From assembly GCF_018861905.1 (NCBI RefSeq), contig NZ_JAHLDU010000004.1, positions 124,001 through 188,000 of the forward strand: a DNA stretch of 64,000 nt. Reading direction: 5' to 3'. The position numbers and the translations under genes are program-made. This document shows, in pieces, positions 19,576 to 27,591 of the stretch. The stretch comes from Clostridium sp. DSM 17811 (GTDB taxonomy: Bacteria > Bacillota > Clostridia > Clostridiales > Clostridiaceae). Position 1 is the first letter of the stretch. The number at the start of each line of letters is the position of its first letter. The notes under the pieces were generated by a model. That model did no database searches. It saw nothing but the letters and a program-made list of their open reading frames with translations, and was not told the origin of the DNA.

Positions 19576-20529
19576 TTATAAAATACTTGAACCTTTAATT
19601 TTTTTACTGAGTTTGTTAGCTGCAAGAACTAACACTAAAGCTATTACAGACTTAAATAATCCTACGGCTGTAGTGTAACCATAGTCTGCTTGTTGAGACA
19701 TGACCCTAAATGTATAGGTTTGAATAGTATCTGAAACACTATAAACCAAAGGATTCATAAGATTAAATACTGAATCAAATAAGTTTAATACTTTTGCAAG
19801 ATCTAGTATAAATATTACAAGTATTGTATTCATAATTCCTGGAATGGTAACATGGAAACATTGTTTAAGTCTGCTAGCGCCATCTATAGATGCTGCTTCA
19901 TATAATTCTGGGCTTATACCAGATAGTGCGGCTAAATAAATTATAGTTCCCCAACCAGTATCCTTCCACCTTGCGATAAAGACGAATATAGGGGTCCACC
20001 ATTTTTCTGACACTAAAAAATAAAAAGGTTTATGACCTGTTTGTACAAGTAGTTGATTTATAAATCCATCTTGAGGTGATAAAATTATAGTGAATATGGA
20101 AGCTACAACTACCCAGGAAAGGAAATGTGGAAGATATAACAATGTTTGAACAAAACTTTTAGCAAATTTGTTTTTTACCTCATTTAATAATAAAGCAAAA
20201 ACAATTGTTACTATCATGCCGATAAAAAGGTTAAGCAAACTAAGGCTGATAGTGTTTCTAAAGGCACTTAAAAATTGAGGCGTTTTAAATAAAGTTTTAA
20301 AATTGTCTAAACCTATAAATTTTGCAGGGGCAAAAGGACCATATTTTGTGAATGCAAATTTTATACCATACATAGGCATATAGTAGAATATAAATGTTAT
20401 TACTACTACTGGAAGAGCCATTAGATAAAAATACTTGTATCTTAACATTTTTTTTAGCACACTGGTATTTGATTTTTTCATAAGACTAGTATCTGATGTT
20501 TTTTTGGGTTTCCTTATTTTAAGTTGCAA
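19576..20529 (-). CDS. Sugar ABC transporter permease (LplB/YteP-like)
   Basis: A 317-aa membrane permease. A charged N-terminal tail of about 30 residues precedes YKYFYLMALPVVVITFIFYYM. The EAA loop is YEAASIDGASRLKQCFHVTI, and the GTIIYLAAL segment before it is typical of LplB proteins. The start is TTG with AAAGGAGG nine bases upstream; no ATG with a ribosome site exists earlier. It forms the importer with 18687-19556 and the lipoprotein encoded upstream. Confidence 0.94.
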   Translation of the reverse strand: MQLKIRKPKKTSDTSLMKKSNTSVLKKMLRYKYFYLMALPVVVITFIFYYMPMYGIKFAFTKYGPFAPAKFIGLDNFKTLFKTPQFLSAFRNTISLSLLNLFIGMIVTIVFALLLNEVKNKFAKSFVQTLLYLPHFLSWVVVASIFTIILSPQDGFINQLLVQTGHKPFYFLVSEKWWTPIFVFIARWKDTGWGTIIYLAALSGISPELYEAASIDGASRLKQCFHVTIPGIMNTILVIFILDLAKVLNLFDSVFNLMNPLVYSVSDTIQTYTFRVMSQQADYGYTTAVGLFKSVIALVLVLAANKLSKKIKGSSIL

Positions 20530-20584
20530 TTAATTTGTCCTCCTTTATGTTTTATTGGAATTTAGAGCTTGTATACCTTATAAA

Positions 20585-20623
20585 ATATAATTGGAAGTAT
20601 TTAACTTTTACTTCCAATTATAT
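20585..20623 (-). promoter_or_regulatory. Intercistronic hairpin between binding-protein and permease genes
   Basis: Perfect 15-bp arms (20585-20599 and 20609-20623, built on TTGGAAGTA) with a nine-base loop, in the 103-bp gap after the lipoprotein gene. It is a likely partial terminator or 3' stabiliser favouring the binding protein. It mirrors the hairpin at 4137-4177. Confidence 0.7.
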
Positions 20624-20632
20624 AATAATTTA

Positions 20633-22102
20633 TTATTTGTTAAGATCAGCTAAAACGCTATCAACTAATGCTTTTGAATCTTTATTATATTTAGCTAATC
20701 CAGCATCAACTGTCAATGTCCCAACCATTACCTTAGAAATGATTTCATTTTTAAGTGTTAATAGGTCTGGAACTGCTTTAGTAAGAACATCTGATGCAGG
20801 TAATAATGGTTCTAGAGCCGAGTCTTTAGTAAATGTTGCAAGTGAACTAGCTACTCTTTTGTCAAGAACAATTGGGTTTTTAAATTTTGTTAAAGAGAAT
20901 TCTGGTGCTTCATATATTTTTGGGAAATCTATTTTAGGGTCAAGTTTGCTAGGTAATTTTTTAGAAACTCCATTTGTTACTTTGTAGTTTAAATCCTTAA
21001 TTCCATTTGTAAACAACGTCTCACCTTCGCCACCATCATGCATAAACTCAATAAGATATTTGAATATTCCAGTAGGATTTTTTGCTTTACTAGTTATTCC
21101 AAGGCCTACAGGAGCTCTTTCTATATACTTAGTTTCTTTAATTGCAGGTATTGCAATCATTGTTCCGGTTTTTACAGCTTTTTGTAGGTTTTGTTCCATA
21201 ACTCTGTTCCAATCTCCTGCCCAATAAGTGAATGCTCCAATTTTGCCAGCATAAAATTTATCACGAACACTTGAAGTTTTATTTGTAACTATTTCTTTGT
21301 CAATTAATCCATCAGCATAGGCTGTAGTCATCCTTTGAAGAGCAGCTTTCATATTAGGTTGTGACATACCATCTACCCATTTACCGTTAACTTTAGTAAA
21401 GTTAGGTATTGCATCTTGATAGAATTCTCTCAAATATATAGAATAAGGAACTTCTGTATTTATTACTCCAGCAGCACTGTATGGAATAATAGTTTTCTTA
21501 CCGTTGGCATCTGGCATATCTTTAAATGCTTTTAAAACGGCAATGAATTCATCATAAGTAGTTGGAACTTTTAAGTTAAGTTTATCTAGCCAATCTTTTC
21601 TTAAATAAGTAATGCAACCACCACCAGTTTGAATTGGGTAGGCAAACGATTTATCGTTTACTTTAATGGAATTCGCATATTTTGGATCAATAGTCTGTAG
21701 AGTTTTAGATTTTGAAATTGCATCTGTCATATCCCAAAGTGCTCCATTGCTTCCAAAAGTAGATAAGTAAGTGCTGGCTATTTCTACTACATCAGGTACA
21801 TCACCTGATGCGAATTGAAGGCTGAGTTTATCATAATATTGATTATGAACAGGTTGTGTAATTTTAAGATCAATTCCTGTTTGCTTTTTGAATCCTGCAA
21901 CAAAATCAGCCATTCCATCTTCGGGTTTTAGGAAAGTATCGGTAGTCATTTTAATTGTTGTTGGTTTTACTACTGTTGTTTCTGTTGCTTTCGTTGCAGT
22001 AGTAGCTGCTGTGTCTGATTTAGAGCCACATCCTACTAAACCACCACCTATCATAGTGAGTGATAAAGCTAAACTTAAGTTTCTAAAAATTGATTTTTTC
22101 AT
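20633..22102 (-). CDS. Oligosaccharide-binding lipoprotein (LplA/YtcQ-like)
   Basis: Extracellular family 1 solute-binding protein, about 489 aa, first gene of the pectic operon. The start ATG at 22102 has an AAAGGGGGGAAC ribosome site. The signal MKKSIFRNLSLALSLTMIGG leads to lipobox LVGC near residue 27. A Thr-rich linker follows, then the binding domain. It is longer than the binding protein at 2818, as usual for LplA-type proteins paired with LplB/LplC permeases. Transcription probably starts at the promoter 22170-22198 under the operator at 22143-22160. Confidence 0.93.
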   Translation of the reverse strand: MKKSIFRNLSLALSLTMIGGGLVGCGSKSDTAATTATKATETTVVKPTTIKMTTDTFLKPEDGMADFVAGFKKQTGIDLKITQPVHNQYYDKLSLQFASGDVPDVVEIASTYLSTFGSNGALWDMTDAISKSKTLQTIDPKYANSIKVNDKSFAYPIQTGGGCITYLRKDWLDKLNLKVPTTYDEFIAVLKAFKDMPDANGKKTIIPYSAAGVINTEVPYSIYLREFYQDAIPNFTKVNGKWVDGMSQPNMKAALQRMTTAYADGLIDKEIVTNKTSSVRDKFYAGKIGAFTYWAGDWNRVMEQNLQKAVKTGTMIAIPAIKETKYIERAPVGLGITSKAKNPTGIFKYLIEFMHDGGEGETLFTNGIKDLNYKVTNGVSKKLPSKLDPKIDFPKIYEAPEFSLTKFKNPIVLDKRVASSLATFTKDSALEPLLPASDVLTKAVPDLLTLKNEIISKVMVGTLTVDAGLAKYNKDSKALVDSVLADLNK

Positions 22103-22142
22103 TAATAATGTTCCCCCCTTTAAATCTATAAAAAGAAATTCA

Positions 22143-22160
22143 GTTGTTAACGTTTCCAAC
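22143..22160. promoter_or_regulatory. Palindromic operator GTTGTTAACGTTTCCAAC (cre/LacI type)
   Basis: An 18-bp palindrome with 14 symmetrical positions around AACGTT. Its inner 14-mer TGTTAACGTTTCCA closely fits the CcpA catabolite-response consensus. It sits right after the -10 box of the pectic operon promoter, covering the expected start of transcription, so binding should repress. Confidence 0.65.
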
Positions 22161-22169
22161 TTTAATTGA

Positions 22170-22198
22170 ATTATATTATTTAGTGAATTTTTTGTAAA
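22170..22198 (-). promoter_or_regulatory. SigA-type promoter of the pectic importer operon
   Basis: On the minus strand TTTACA (22193-22198) and TATAAT (22170-22175) are separated by exactly 17 bp, a near-consensus promoter 70 bp before the binding-protein start codon. Confidence 0.8.
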
Positions 22199-22381
22199 GG
22201 AGCAGTTCGCAATATACCATACAATTCAATAGAAATTAATGGATTTTATACTAAAATTATTAATGATACATTCGTTTACATATGATACAATATTAATGAA
22301 TTATGAAATTAACCCTAGGAGTATCAATAACTTTTTATTATAGTTATTGGTTGAAAAGAGTATATTTAATTAAAACAAGAT

Positions 22382-22429
22382 TTGACAATATAGCCTTATA
22401 ATATAGTAATTATGAATTATAAGGCTATA
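22382..22429 (+). promoter_or_regulatory. Promoter with enclosing 14-bp inverted repeat, upstream of acetylesterase gene
   Basis: TTGACA at 22382-22387 has a weak -10 (AGTAAT, 22405-22410) 17 bp away. Perfect inverted arms TATAGCCTTATAAT (22389-22402) and ATTATAAGGCTATA (22416-22429) occupy the spacer and the start-site region, with a 13-base centre containing the -10. This geometry suggests an operator for a dimeric regulator. Confidence 0.6.
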
Positions 22430-22474
22430 ATATAACTTAGATGTATTATATTTGAAAAGGGGTAGATGTGTAAA

Positions 22475-23161
22475 ATGAGTAAAAAGATAAAGGTATTTAT
22501 TGTAGGAGATTCAACAGCAGCAGCAAAAATTACTGAAAAGCGTCCAGAAACGGGTTGGGGTGAAATGATATCTATGTTTTTTAATGAGGACGTAGAATTT
22601 AAAAATCATGCAGTTAATGGTAGAAGTTCAAAAAGTTTTATAGAGGAAGGGCGTTTGAAAGAAATATCTGATAATATTTGCAATGGGGATTTCATGTTTA
22701 TTCAATTTGGTCATAACGATGAAAAAGATGATAACAAAAGACATACAGATCCCTTTACTACATATAAATCTTATATTTCAAAATATATAGAAGTAGCAAA
22801 AAATTTAGGAGCAAATCCGGTACTTTTAACTTCAATACAAAGAAGAGTATTTAATAAGAATGGAACTATGCCAGATACTCATGGTGATTATTCCATAGCA
22901 ATGAGAGAAGTTGCAAGACAATTTAATCTTCCACTTATAGATATGCAAGAAAAGAGTAAAAACTATTTTGAAATTATCGGTGAAGAAAAAGCTAAGGAAA
23001 TATTCTTATGGGTTGATGCTTCAGAGTCATTAAATTATCCAGAAGGAAAAAAGGATAATACTCATTTTTGTGAAAAGGGAGCGAAAAAGATGGCGGAGCT
23101 AGTTGTTGAAGGAATAGTAGAAAATAATATTGAGCCACTTTCGAGGTTTGTAAAGGGGTAA
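22475..23161 (+). CDS. Rhamnogalacturonan acetylesterase-like SGNH hydrolase (CE12)
   Basis: A cytoplasmic esterase of about 228 aa. SGNH blocks: GDST (Ser, block I), NHAVNGRSSKSF (Gly block), FGHNDEKDD (Asn block) and DNTHFCEKGA (Asp/His block V). This set, with the HxD-type end DNTHF, is typical of CE12 acetylesterases such as YxiM/RhgT. The start is ambiguous: ATG 22475 lies 12 bases after AAAAGGGG and ATG 22466 only three bases after it. It is followed closely by the AraC-type regulator. Removal of acetyl groups from imported rhamnogalacturonan pieces is inferred. Confidence 0.88.
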   Translation: MSKKIKVFIVGDSTAAAKITEKRPETGWGEMISMFFNEDVEFKNHAVNGRSSKSFIEEGRLKEISDNICNGDFMFIQFGHNDEKDDNKRHTDPFTTYKSYISKYIEVAKNLGANPVLLTSIQRRVFNKNGTMPDTHGDYSIAMREVARQFNLPLIDMQEKSKNYFEIIGEEKAKEIFLWVDASESLNYPEGKKDNTHFCEKGAKKMAELVVEGIVENNIEPLSRFVKG

Positions 23162-23171
23162 TATATATTGT

Positions 23172-23180
23172 GGGGGGGGG
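23172..23180 (+). repeat. Poly-G tract (G9) in the translation start region of the AraC regulator
   Basis: Nine consecutive G in AT-rich DNA, directly before the probable TTG start at 23186, where they would act as the ribosome binding site. Length change by polymerase slippage would alter spacing, or the frame of any upstream start. Confidence 0.75.
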
Positions 23181-23185
23181 TATTT

Positions 23186-25510
23186 TTGTTTAAAATATAT
23201 AAAAACTTTGATAATAAACTGTTTCTAAAATTCATTGTGCCATATATTTTTATATTAGCAGTTCCATTGGTCATGGGTTTTGGTGTTTATAGAATAGCCG
23301 CAAATATTGTTAAGGAAGATATCAAAGAATCAAATATATCTATGCTTAACCAATCAAAAAACATAGTTGAAAAACAACTACAGCAAATAGATCATTTATC
23401 TGTTCAACTAGCGACTAATGATAAATTGGTTAGCCTATTTGACCTTAAGGAACCACTTTTAGATAGTGATTACTTGAAAATTAAAGAAGTAATTGAAGAA
23501 CTCAACAAGTATACTAGCAATATGGATTACTTATCTGGTTATTATATTTATTTAAAGAATAGTAATTATATTATAACCCAGGATACTTTGTATAAGGCAG
23601 ATATTTATTATAATATGGTTTTAAAATTCAAAGATTCAGAGTATAAAACATGGGTTAATATGTTAATGAGTAATCATTTCGCTCCAGAGTATGTTTCACT
23701 AAAATCATATGACGTAAAGGGTTTAGGTTCTAATAATACAAATTTCATTCAATCAGTTCCTTTTGGATATAATGAAAAACCAATGGGTGCAATAACAATA
23801 TCTTTTGAAAATGAAAAAATAAAAGAACTAATTTCATATATTGATATATCAAAAGGAGGATTTGTTTACGTTGAAAATAAGAAGGGAGAACTAATAACTA
23901 GTTTACCTGAAAATATGAACTTGCGTAATCAAATTAACTCAAAAGAGTTAACAAAAAAGGAAGGATTTTTCTCCAAAAATATTGATGGCAAGAAAATGAT
24001 GGTTACATATATAACATCTAAAGAAAGAGGTTGGAAATATGTTATTGTATTGCCATCTGATTTGGTATTTGCGAATTTAAATGATTTTACGTTTATTACA
24101 GTTAAATTGTTTTTAATAACTCTTTTAATAGGAATTTTGGTTGCAAGTATTCTTGCTTATCGTAACAGTAAACCGGTTTTTGATATTGTTAAGCAGTTAA
24201 AACAATTTAATGGAGATGATTCGGTTGTTAATAAGAATACATTCTCTTCAATAAATGGGAGTGTTTCTAATTTGATTTTAACAAACAATGAACTTCAAAA
24301 GGATATAGATAATCAGAAGTCTTTAATTCATTCAGCTTTTCTTGAGAGGCTTATACGTGGGCAAATATATAATGAGGCAGAATTCTTAGCAATTTCTGCG
24401 TATGTAGGAATTGATATTTCAAAGGGTAAAAGTGTTGTAATATTACTTAAGGTATTTAATAATGAGTCAACTGTAATAAATTTAAACAATGAAATTATAA
24501 AGGAATTAAATATTTCTAAAGCAATTATTAGAGGAGTATTAACAAAACATTTTACAGGAAATGTATTCTTTCATGATATAGACCAACAAACAATTGCTAT
24601 TATATTGAATTCTGATATAAAAGATACAGAGGCTTTTTATAAGAAAATAGAAGATAATGTAGTAAATGTTAAAAAGGAACTTTTAGATAATATTAATTTA
24701 AAAGTTGATGCTTCTGGAGGAGAACCTTATTCAAATCCTTTGGAGCTTTGGCATTCATTTGAACAAGCTGTACATGCTTTAGATAATTCAGATGATAAAT
24801 ATTCAATAGTTTGGTCTCACAATCTTGAGATAGAAACTGAAAATTACTATTATCCACTAGATGTTGAGCAAAAGTTATCAAATCATACAAAAATAGGAGA
24901 TAAAGGTCAGGTTAATAAACTTTTAGATTTCATTTATCATGAAAACTTTGAGACTAGAAATTTAAATTCTTGTAAAAGTTATGATGTTATAAAGGAATTA
25001 AAAAGTACTATTAGAAAAATGTTGCCTGATTTTAAAGATAATGAAGATAGTAAAAATAATGAAGAGATAAAGGATATTAATAATATTTTAAGAGAAGTAA
25101 ATTCAAAAAATTCTTATGATGTCAATTTTAAGTTGGTGGCGAATGCTTATTACAGTTTATGCGATTTAATACTAGTACAGAAAGGTAATTCTAATTTAAA
25201 TCTAATGAATAAAATTAAAAGGTATATTGAATCAAATTATATGGATAAAAATTTATGTCTTTATAAAGTATCTTCAGAATTTAATTTAAGCGAGGGTTAT
25301 TTTTCACATCTTTTCAAAGAACAAACAGATATCAATTTTACAGATTATCTAGAAAAAACTAGACTTAACAATGCAAATATTCTTTTGGAAAATCGCGAAT
25401 TAACAATTACAGGAATTTCTGAGATGGTTGGGTACAATAGTGCACAGTCATTTAGGAGGGCTTTTAAAAGGTTGTTTGGAGTGAGTCCTACTGATGTCAG
25501 AAAAAATTAG
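23186..25510 (+). CDS. Membrane-bound AraC-family regulator with Cache sensor (YesS-like)
   Basis: About 774 aa. Two transmembrane helices (roughly residues 15-35 and 295-320) bracket an extracellular Cache-type sensor; a cytoplasmic linker of about 350 residues follows, and the last 100 residues are an AraC double helix-turn-helix (LYKVSSEFNLSEGYFSHLF, then ITGISEMVGYN, ending FGVSPTDVRKN). The Bacillus YesS/YtdP type has this layout. It probably senses an extracellular pectic ligand and activates the divergent importer operon. The start is set at TTG 23186, five bases after the G9 tract; an in-frame TTG at 23168 would translate through the G tract. A terminator follows at 25536. Confidence 0.9.
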   Translation: MFKIYKNFDNKLFLKFIVPYIFILAVPLVMGFGVYRIAANIVKEDIKESNISMLNQSKNIVEKQLQQIDHLSVQLATNDKLVSLFDLKEPLLDSDYLKIKEVIEELNKYTSNMDYLSGYYIYLKNSNYIITQDTLYKADIYYNMVLKFKDSEYKTWVNMLMSNHFAPEYVSLKSYDVKGLGSNNTNFIQSVPFGYNEKPMGAITISFENEKIKELISYIDISKGGFVYVENKKGELITSLPENMNLRNQINSKELTKKEGFFSKNIDGKKMMVTYITSKERGWKYVIVLPSDLVFANLNDFTFITVKLFLITLLIGILVASILAYRNSKPVFDIVKQLKQFNGDDSVVNKNTFSSINGSVSNLILTNNELQKDIDNQKSLIHSAFLERLIRGQIYNEAEFLAISAYVGIDISKGKSVVILLKVFNNESTVINLNNEIIKELNISKAIIRGVLTKHFTGNVFFHDIDQQTIAIILNSDIKDTEAFYKKIEDNVVNVKKELLDNINLKVDASGGEPYSNPLELWHSFEQAVHALDNSDDKYSIVWSHNLEIETENYYYPLDVEQKLSNHTKIGDKGQVNKLLDFIYHENFETRNLNSCKSYDVIKELKSTIRKMLPDFKDNEDSKNNEEIKDINNILREVNSKNSYDVNFKLVANAYYSLCDLILVQKGNSNLNLMNKIKRYIESNYMDKNLCLYKVSSEFNLSEGYFSHLFKEQTDINFTDYLEKTRLNNANILLENRELTITGISEMVGYNSAQSFRRAFKRLFGVSPTDVRKN

Positions 25511-25535
25511 GTAGATCATTAGAATGAAGAGCATA

Positions 25536-25585
25536 AAACAGGGGAGGATTACCAAAATAAATTGAGGTAAGTCTTCCTCTTGTTT
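25536..25585 (+). terminator. Terminator after AraC regulator gene
   Basis: A long imperfect stem (arms 25536-25553 and 25566-25585, pairing AACAGGGGAGGA with TCTTCCTCTTGTT with G-U pairs and small mismatches) is followed by an A/T-rich stretch. It ends the pectin region. Confidence 0.65.
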
Positions 25586-25681
25586 ATATAAAATTCTAAT
25601 ATAATGATTAATTTTGGAATTTAATATAATTAATGTTATAATTGAAATTGTTTACAAAATGCTCATAAAATAAAATTCATT

Positions 25682-25710
25682 TTGACATAAATAAGTTATA
25701 TTATGAGAAT
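25682..25710 (+). promoter_or_regulatory. Possible promoter of Gld-type ABC operon
   Basis: TTGACA (25682-25687) is followed after 17 bp by GAGAAT (25705-25710, four of six matches), 55 bp before the ATPase start. The weak -10 makes this tentative. Confidence 0.45.
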
Positions 25711-25764
25711 AATAGAATAATTTATAAAAAAACATGTGAAAAAATGATTATAGGGGTGAAAAAA

Positions 25765-26715
25765 ATGATAGAAATGGAAAATGTAACAAAATGTTATGGA
25801 AATCAAGTAGCTTTAGATGCTCTTAATCTTACAGTGGAAAAAGGAGAGATACTGGGATTTCTAGGGCCAAATGGTGCTGGTAAATCAACTGCCATGAATA
25901 TTCTCACAGGGTATATATCCGCAACAAACGGTAATGTAAGAATTGATGGTATTGACATACTTGAACATCCTGAAGCTGTAAAGAAAAAAATAGGATATCT
26001 TCCTGAAATACCTCCATTATATTTGGATATGACTGTTGAGGAATACCTTAAGTTTGTATTTAGAATAAAAAAGGTTAAATCTGATTCTATTGAGCAAAGT
26101 ATGATAAAAATAATGTCGCTTGTCAAAATATTAGATGTTAGAGGAAGGCTTATAAAAAATCTTTCTAAGGGTTATAAACAAAGAATAGGGCTAGCTCAAG
26201 CATTAGTTGGAGACCCCGAGGTACTTGTTCTAGATGAACCTACGGTAGGGCTAGACCCAAAGCAGATTATAGAAATAAGAAATCTAATTCAAAAAATAGG
26301 AAAGACATGCACCATTATATTAAGTTCACACATATTATCAGAAGTTAGTGCAATCTGTCATAGGGTTATTATAATAAATAAGGGCAAGATTGTTGCTTCT
26401 GGAACTCCAGAAGAATTATCAAAAGGAGTAAATAACAGTAACAAAGTCCTTTTGAGGGTTAAAGGGGTAAAAGAGGATGTATATAAACATATAAAAGCAA
26501 TGGAAGATGTTAAATTAGTTGAGGAGCAAGGTGTTAATGAGATTGGTACGGTAGATCTTTTAGTTGAGGCAAAAAATAATTTGGATATAAGAGAAACATT
26601 ATTTGTTACGCTTAGCCAAGCTGGGTTTATTATCTTAATGATGAAGAGCCAGGAAATTAATCTTGAAGAAATCTTCTTGGATGTTACAACAAACAAGAAA
26701 GTAGGAGGTATGTAA
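25765..26715 (+). CDS. ABC transporter ATPase (GldA/CcmA-like)
   Basis: About 316 aa, cytoplasmic ATPase of the ABC-2 class. Walker A GPNGAGKST, signature LSKGYKQRIGLAQAL, Walker B with catalytic Glu VLVLDEPTVGLD, and H-loop LSSHILSE. A C-terminal extension of about 80 residues follows, as in GldA/NatA-type proteins. ATG 25765 has AGGGGTG at good distance; an ATG 21 bases earlier lacks one. The stop overlaps the permease start (TAATG). It is the first gene of a four-gene operon. Confidence 0.93.
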   Translation: MIEMENVTKCYGNQVALDALNLTVEKGEILGFLGPNGAGKSTAMNILTGYISATNGNVRIDGIDILEHPEAVKKKIGYLPEIPPLYLDMTVEEYLKFVFRIKKVKSDSIEQSMIKIMSLVKILDVRGRLIKNLSKGYKQRIGLAQALVGDPEVLVLDEPTVGLDPKQIIEIRNLIQKIGKTCTIILSSHILSEVSAICHRVIIINKGKIVASGTPEELSKGVNNSNKVLLRVKGVKEDVYKHIKAMEDVKLVEEQGVNEIGTVDLLVEAKNNLDIRETLFVTLSQAGFIILMMKSQEINLEEIFLDVTTNKKVGGM

Positions 26716-27578
26716 TGTTAGCTGTATTTTTAAAAGAACTTAGATCATATTTTACTTCAGCTATTGGTTATATTTTTATAGGAACATTTCTATTAATAAC
26801 AGGAATCTTTTTTACAATGTATAATTTATTAGCAGCAAGTCCAACATATAATAGTACGCTTCAAAGTCTAATTACAATATTTTTGTTTATTATTCCAATA
26901 TTAACTATGAAGATTATATCTGAAGAAACTAAAACTAAAACAGATCAATTATTGTTTACTTCACCATTAAAAATAAGAGATATTATATTGGGTAAATATT
27001 TTGCAGCCGTAGCTATTTTTACTATTTCTCTTTTAATAACGGTTTTGTACCCAATAATTTTAAGTATGTTTGGAACTGTCTCACCATCTGAAATATTTAC
27101 AGGATATATTGGTATGTTCTTGCTTGGAGCAACTTTAATATCTATAGGTTTATTTGTATCAAGTTTAACAGAAAATCAAGTTACATCAGCAGTAATATCT
27201 TTTGGAGTATTACTTTTTATATTTTTAATAGACAGTATAGAGCAGGCACTTCCTAGCACTAGAATTTCTAGCATAATTTTCGTTCTGGTTATGGTGGGGA
27301 TATTTGCTTTTGGTGTTTATTTTTCAACTAAAAATATATATGCAGCGTCAGCTACAACATTAGCAGGCATAATTATAACTATAGGAATATATTTAGCAAA
27401 AAAGGAACTTTTTGATGGTATGATTCAAAAGGTTTTCGAATGGTTTTCTTTAATAAAACGTTATGATTTATTCTCGCAAGGCATATTAAGTCTGAATTCT
27501 GTGGTGTATTACTTATCATTTATTGTGGCATTTGTATTTTTAACTATAAGAATGGTTGACAAGAGAAGATGGAGTTAA
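26715..27578 (+). CDS. ABC-2 permease (GldF-like)
   Basis: A 287-aa membrane protein with six helices. The N-terminus (AVFLKELRSYFTSAIGYIFI) and the conserved TMKIISEETKTKTDQLLFTS loop are the GldF/NosY-type ABC-2 permease pattern. It is translationally coupled to the ATPase gene. Homologues in gliding bacteroidetes were tied to motility, but this operon type is widespread and its substrate is unknown. Confidence 0.9.
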   Translation: MLAVFLKELRSYFTSAIGYIFIGTFLLITGIFFTMYNLLAASPTYNSTLQSLITIFLFIIPILTMKIISEETKTKTDQLLFTSPLKIRDIILGKYFAAVAIFTISLLITVLYPIILSMFGTVSPSEIFTGYIGMFLLGATLISIGLFVSSLTENQVTSAVISFGVLLFIFLIDSIEQALPSTRISSIIFVLVMVGIFAFGVYFSTKNIYAASATTLAGIIITIGIYLAKKELFDGMIQKVFEWFSLIKRYDLFSQGILSLNSVVYYLSFIVAFVFLTIRMVDKRRWS

Positions 27579-27591
27579 GGGGTGGATGAAT

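Larger units (their letters stand above)
22103..22474. other. Divergent control region (about 370 bp)
   Basis: It lies between the importer/GH28/GH105 operon and the acetylesterase-AraC unit. It contains a strong minus-strand promoter with an overlapping palindromic operator and a plus-strand TTGACA promoter enclosed by a 14-bp inverted repeat. No gene is seen in it. Confidence 0.75.

Noticed and set aside
20535-20987. 150-codon frame antisense to the pectic binding-protein gene
   Set aside because: It mirrors a well-supported lipoprotein gene, has no ribosome site and no recognisable protein features.
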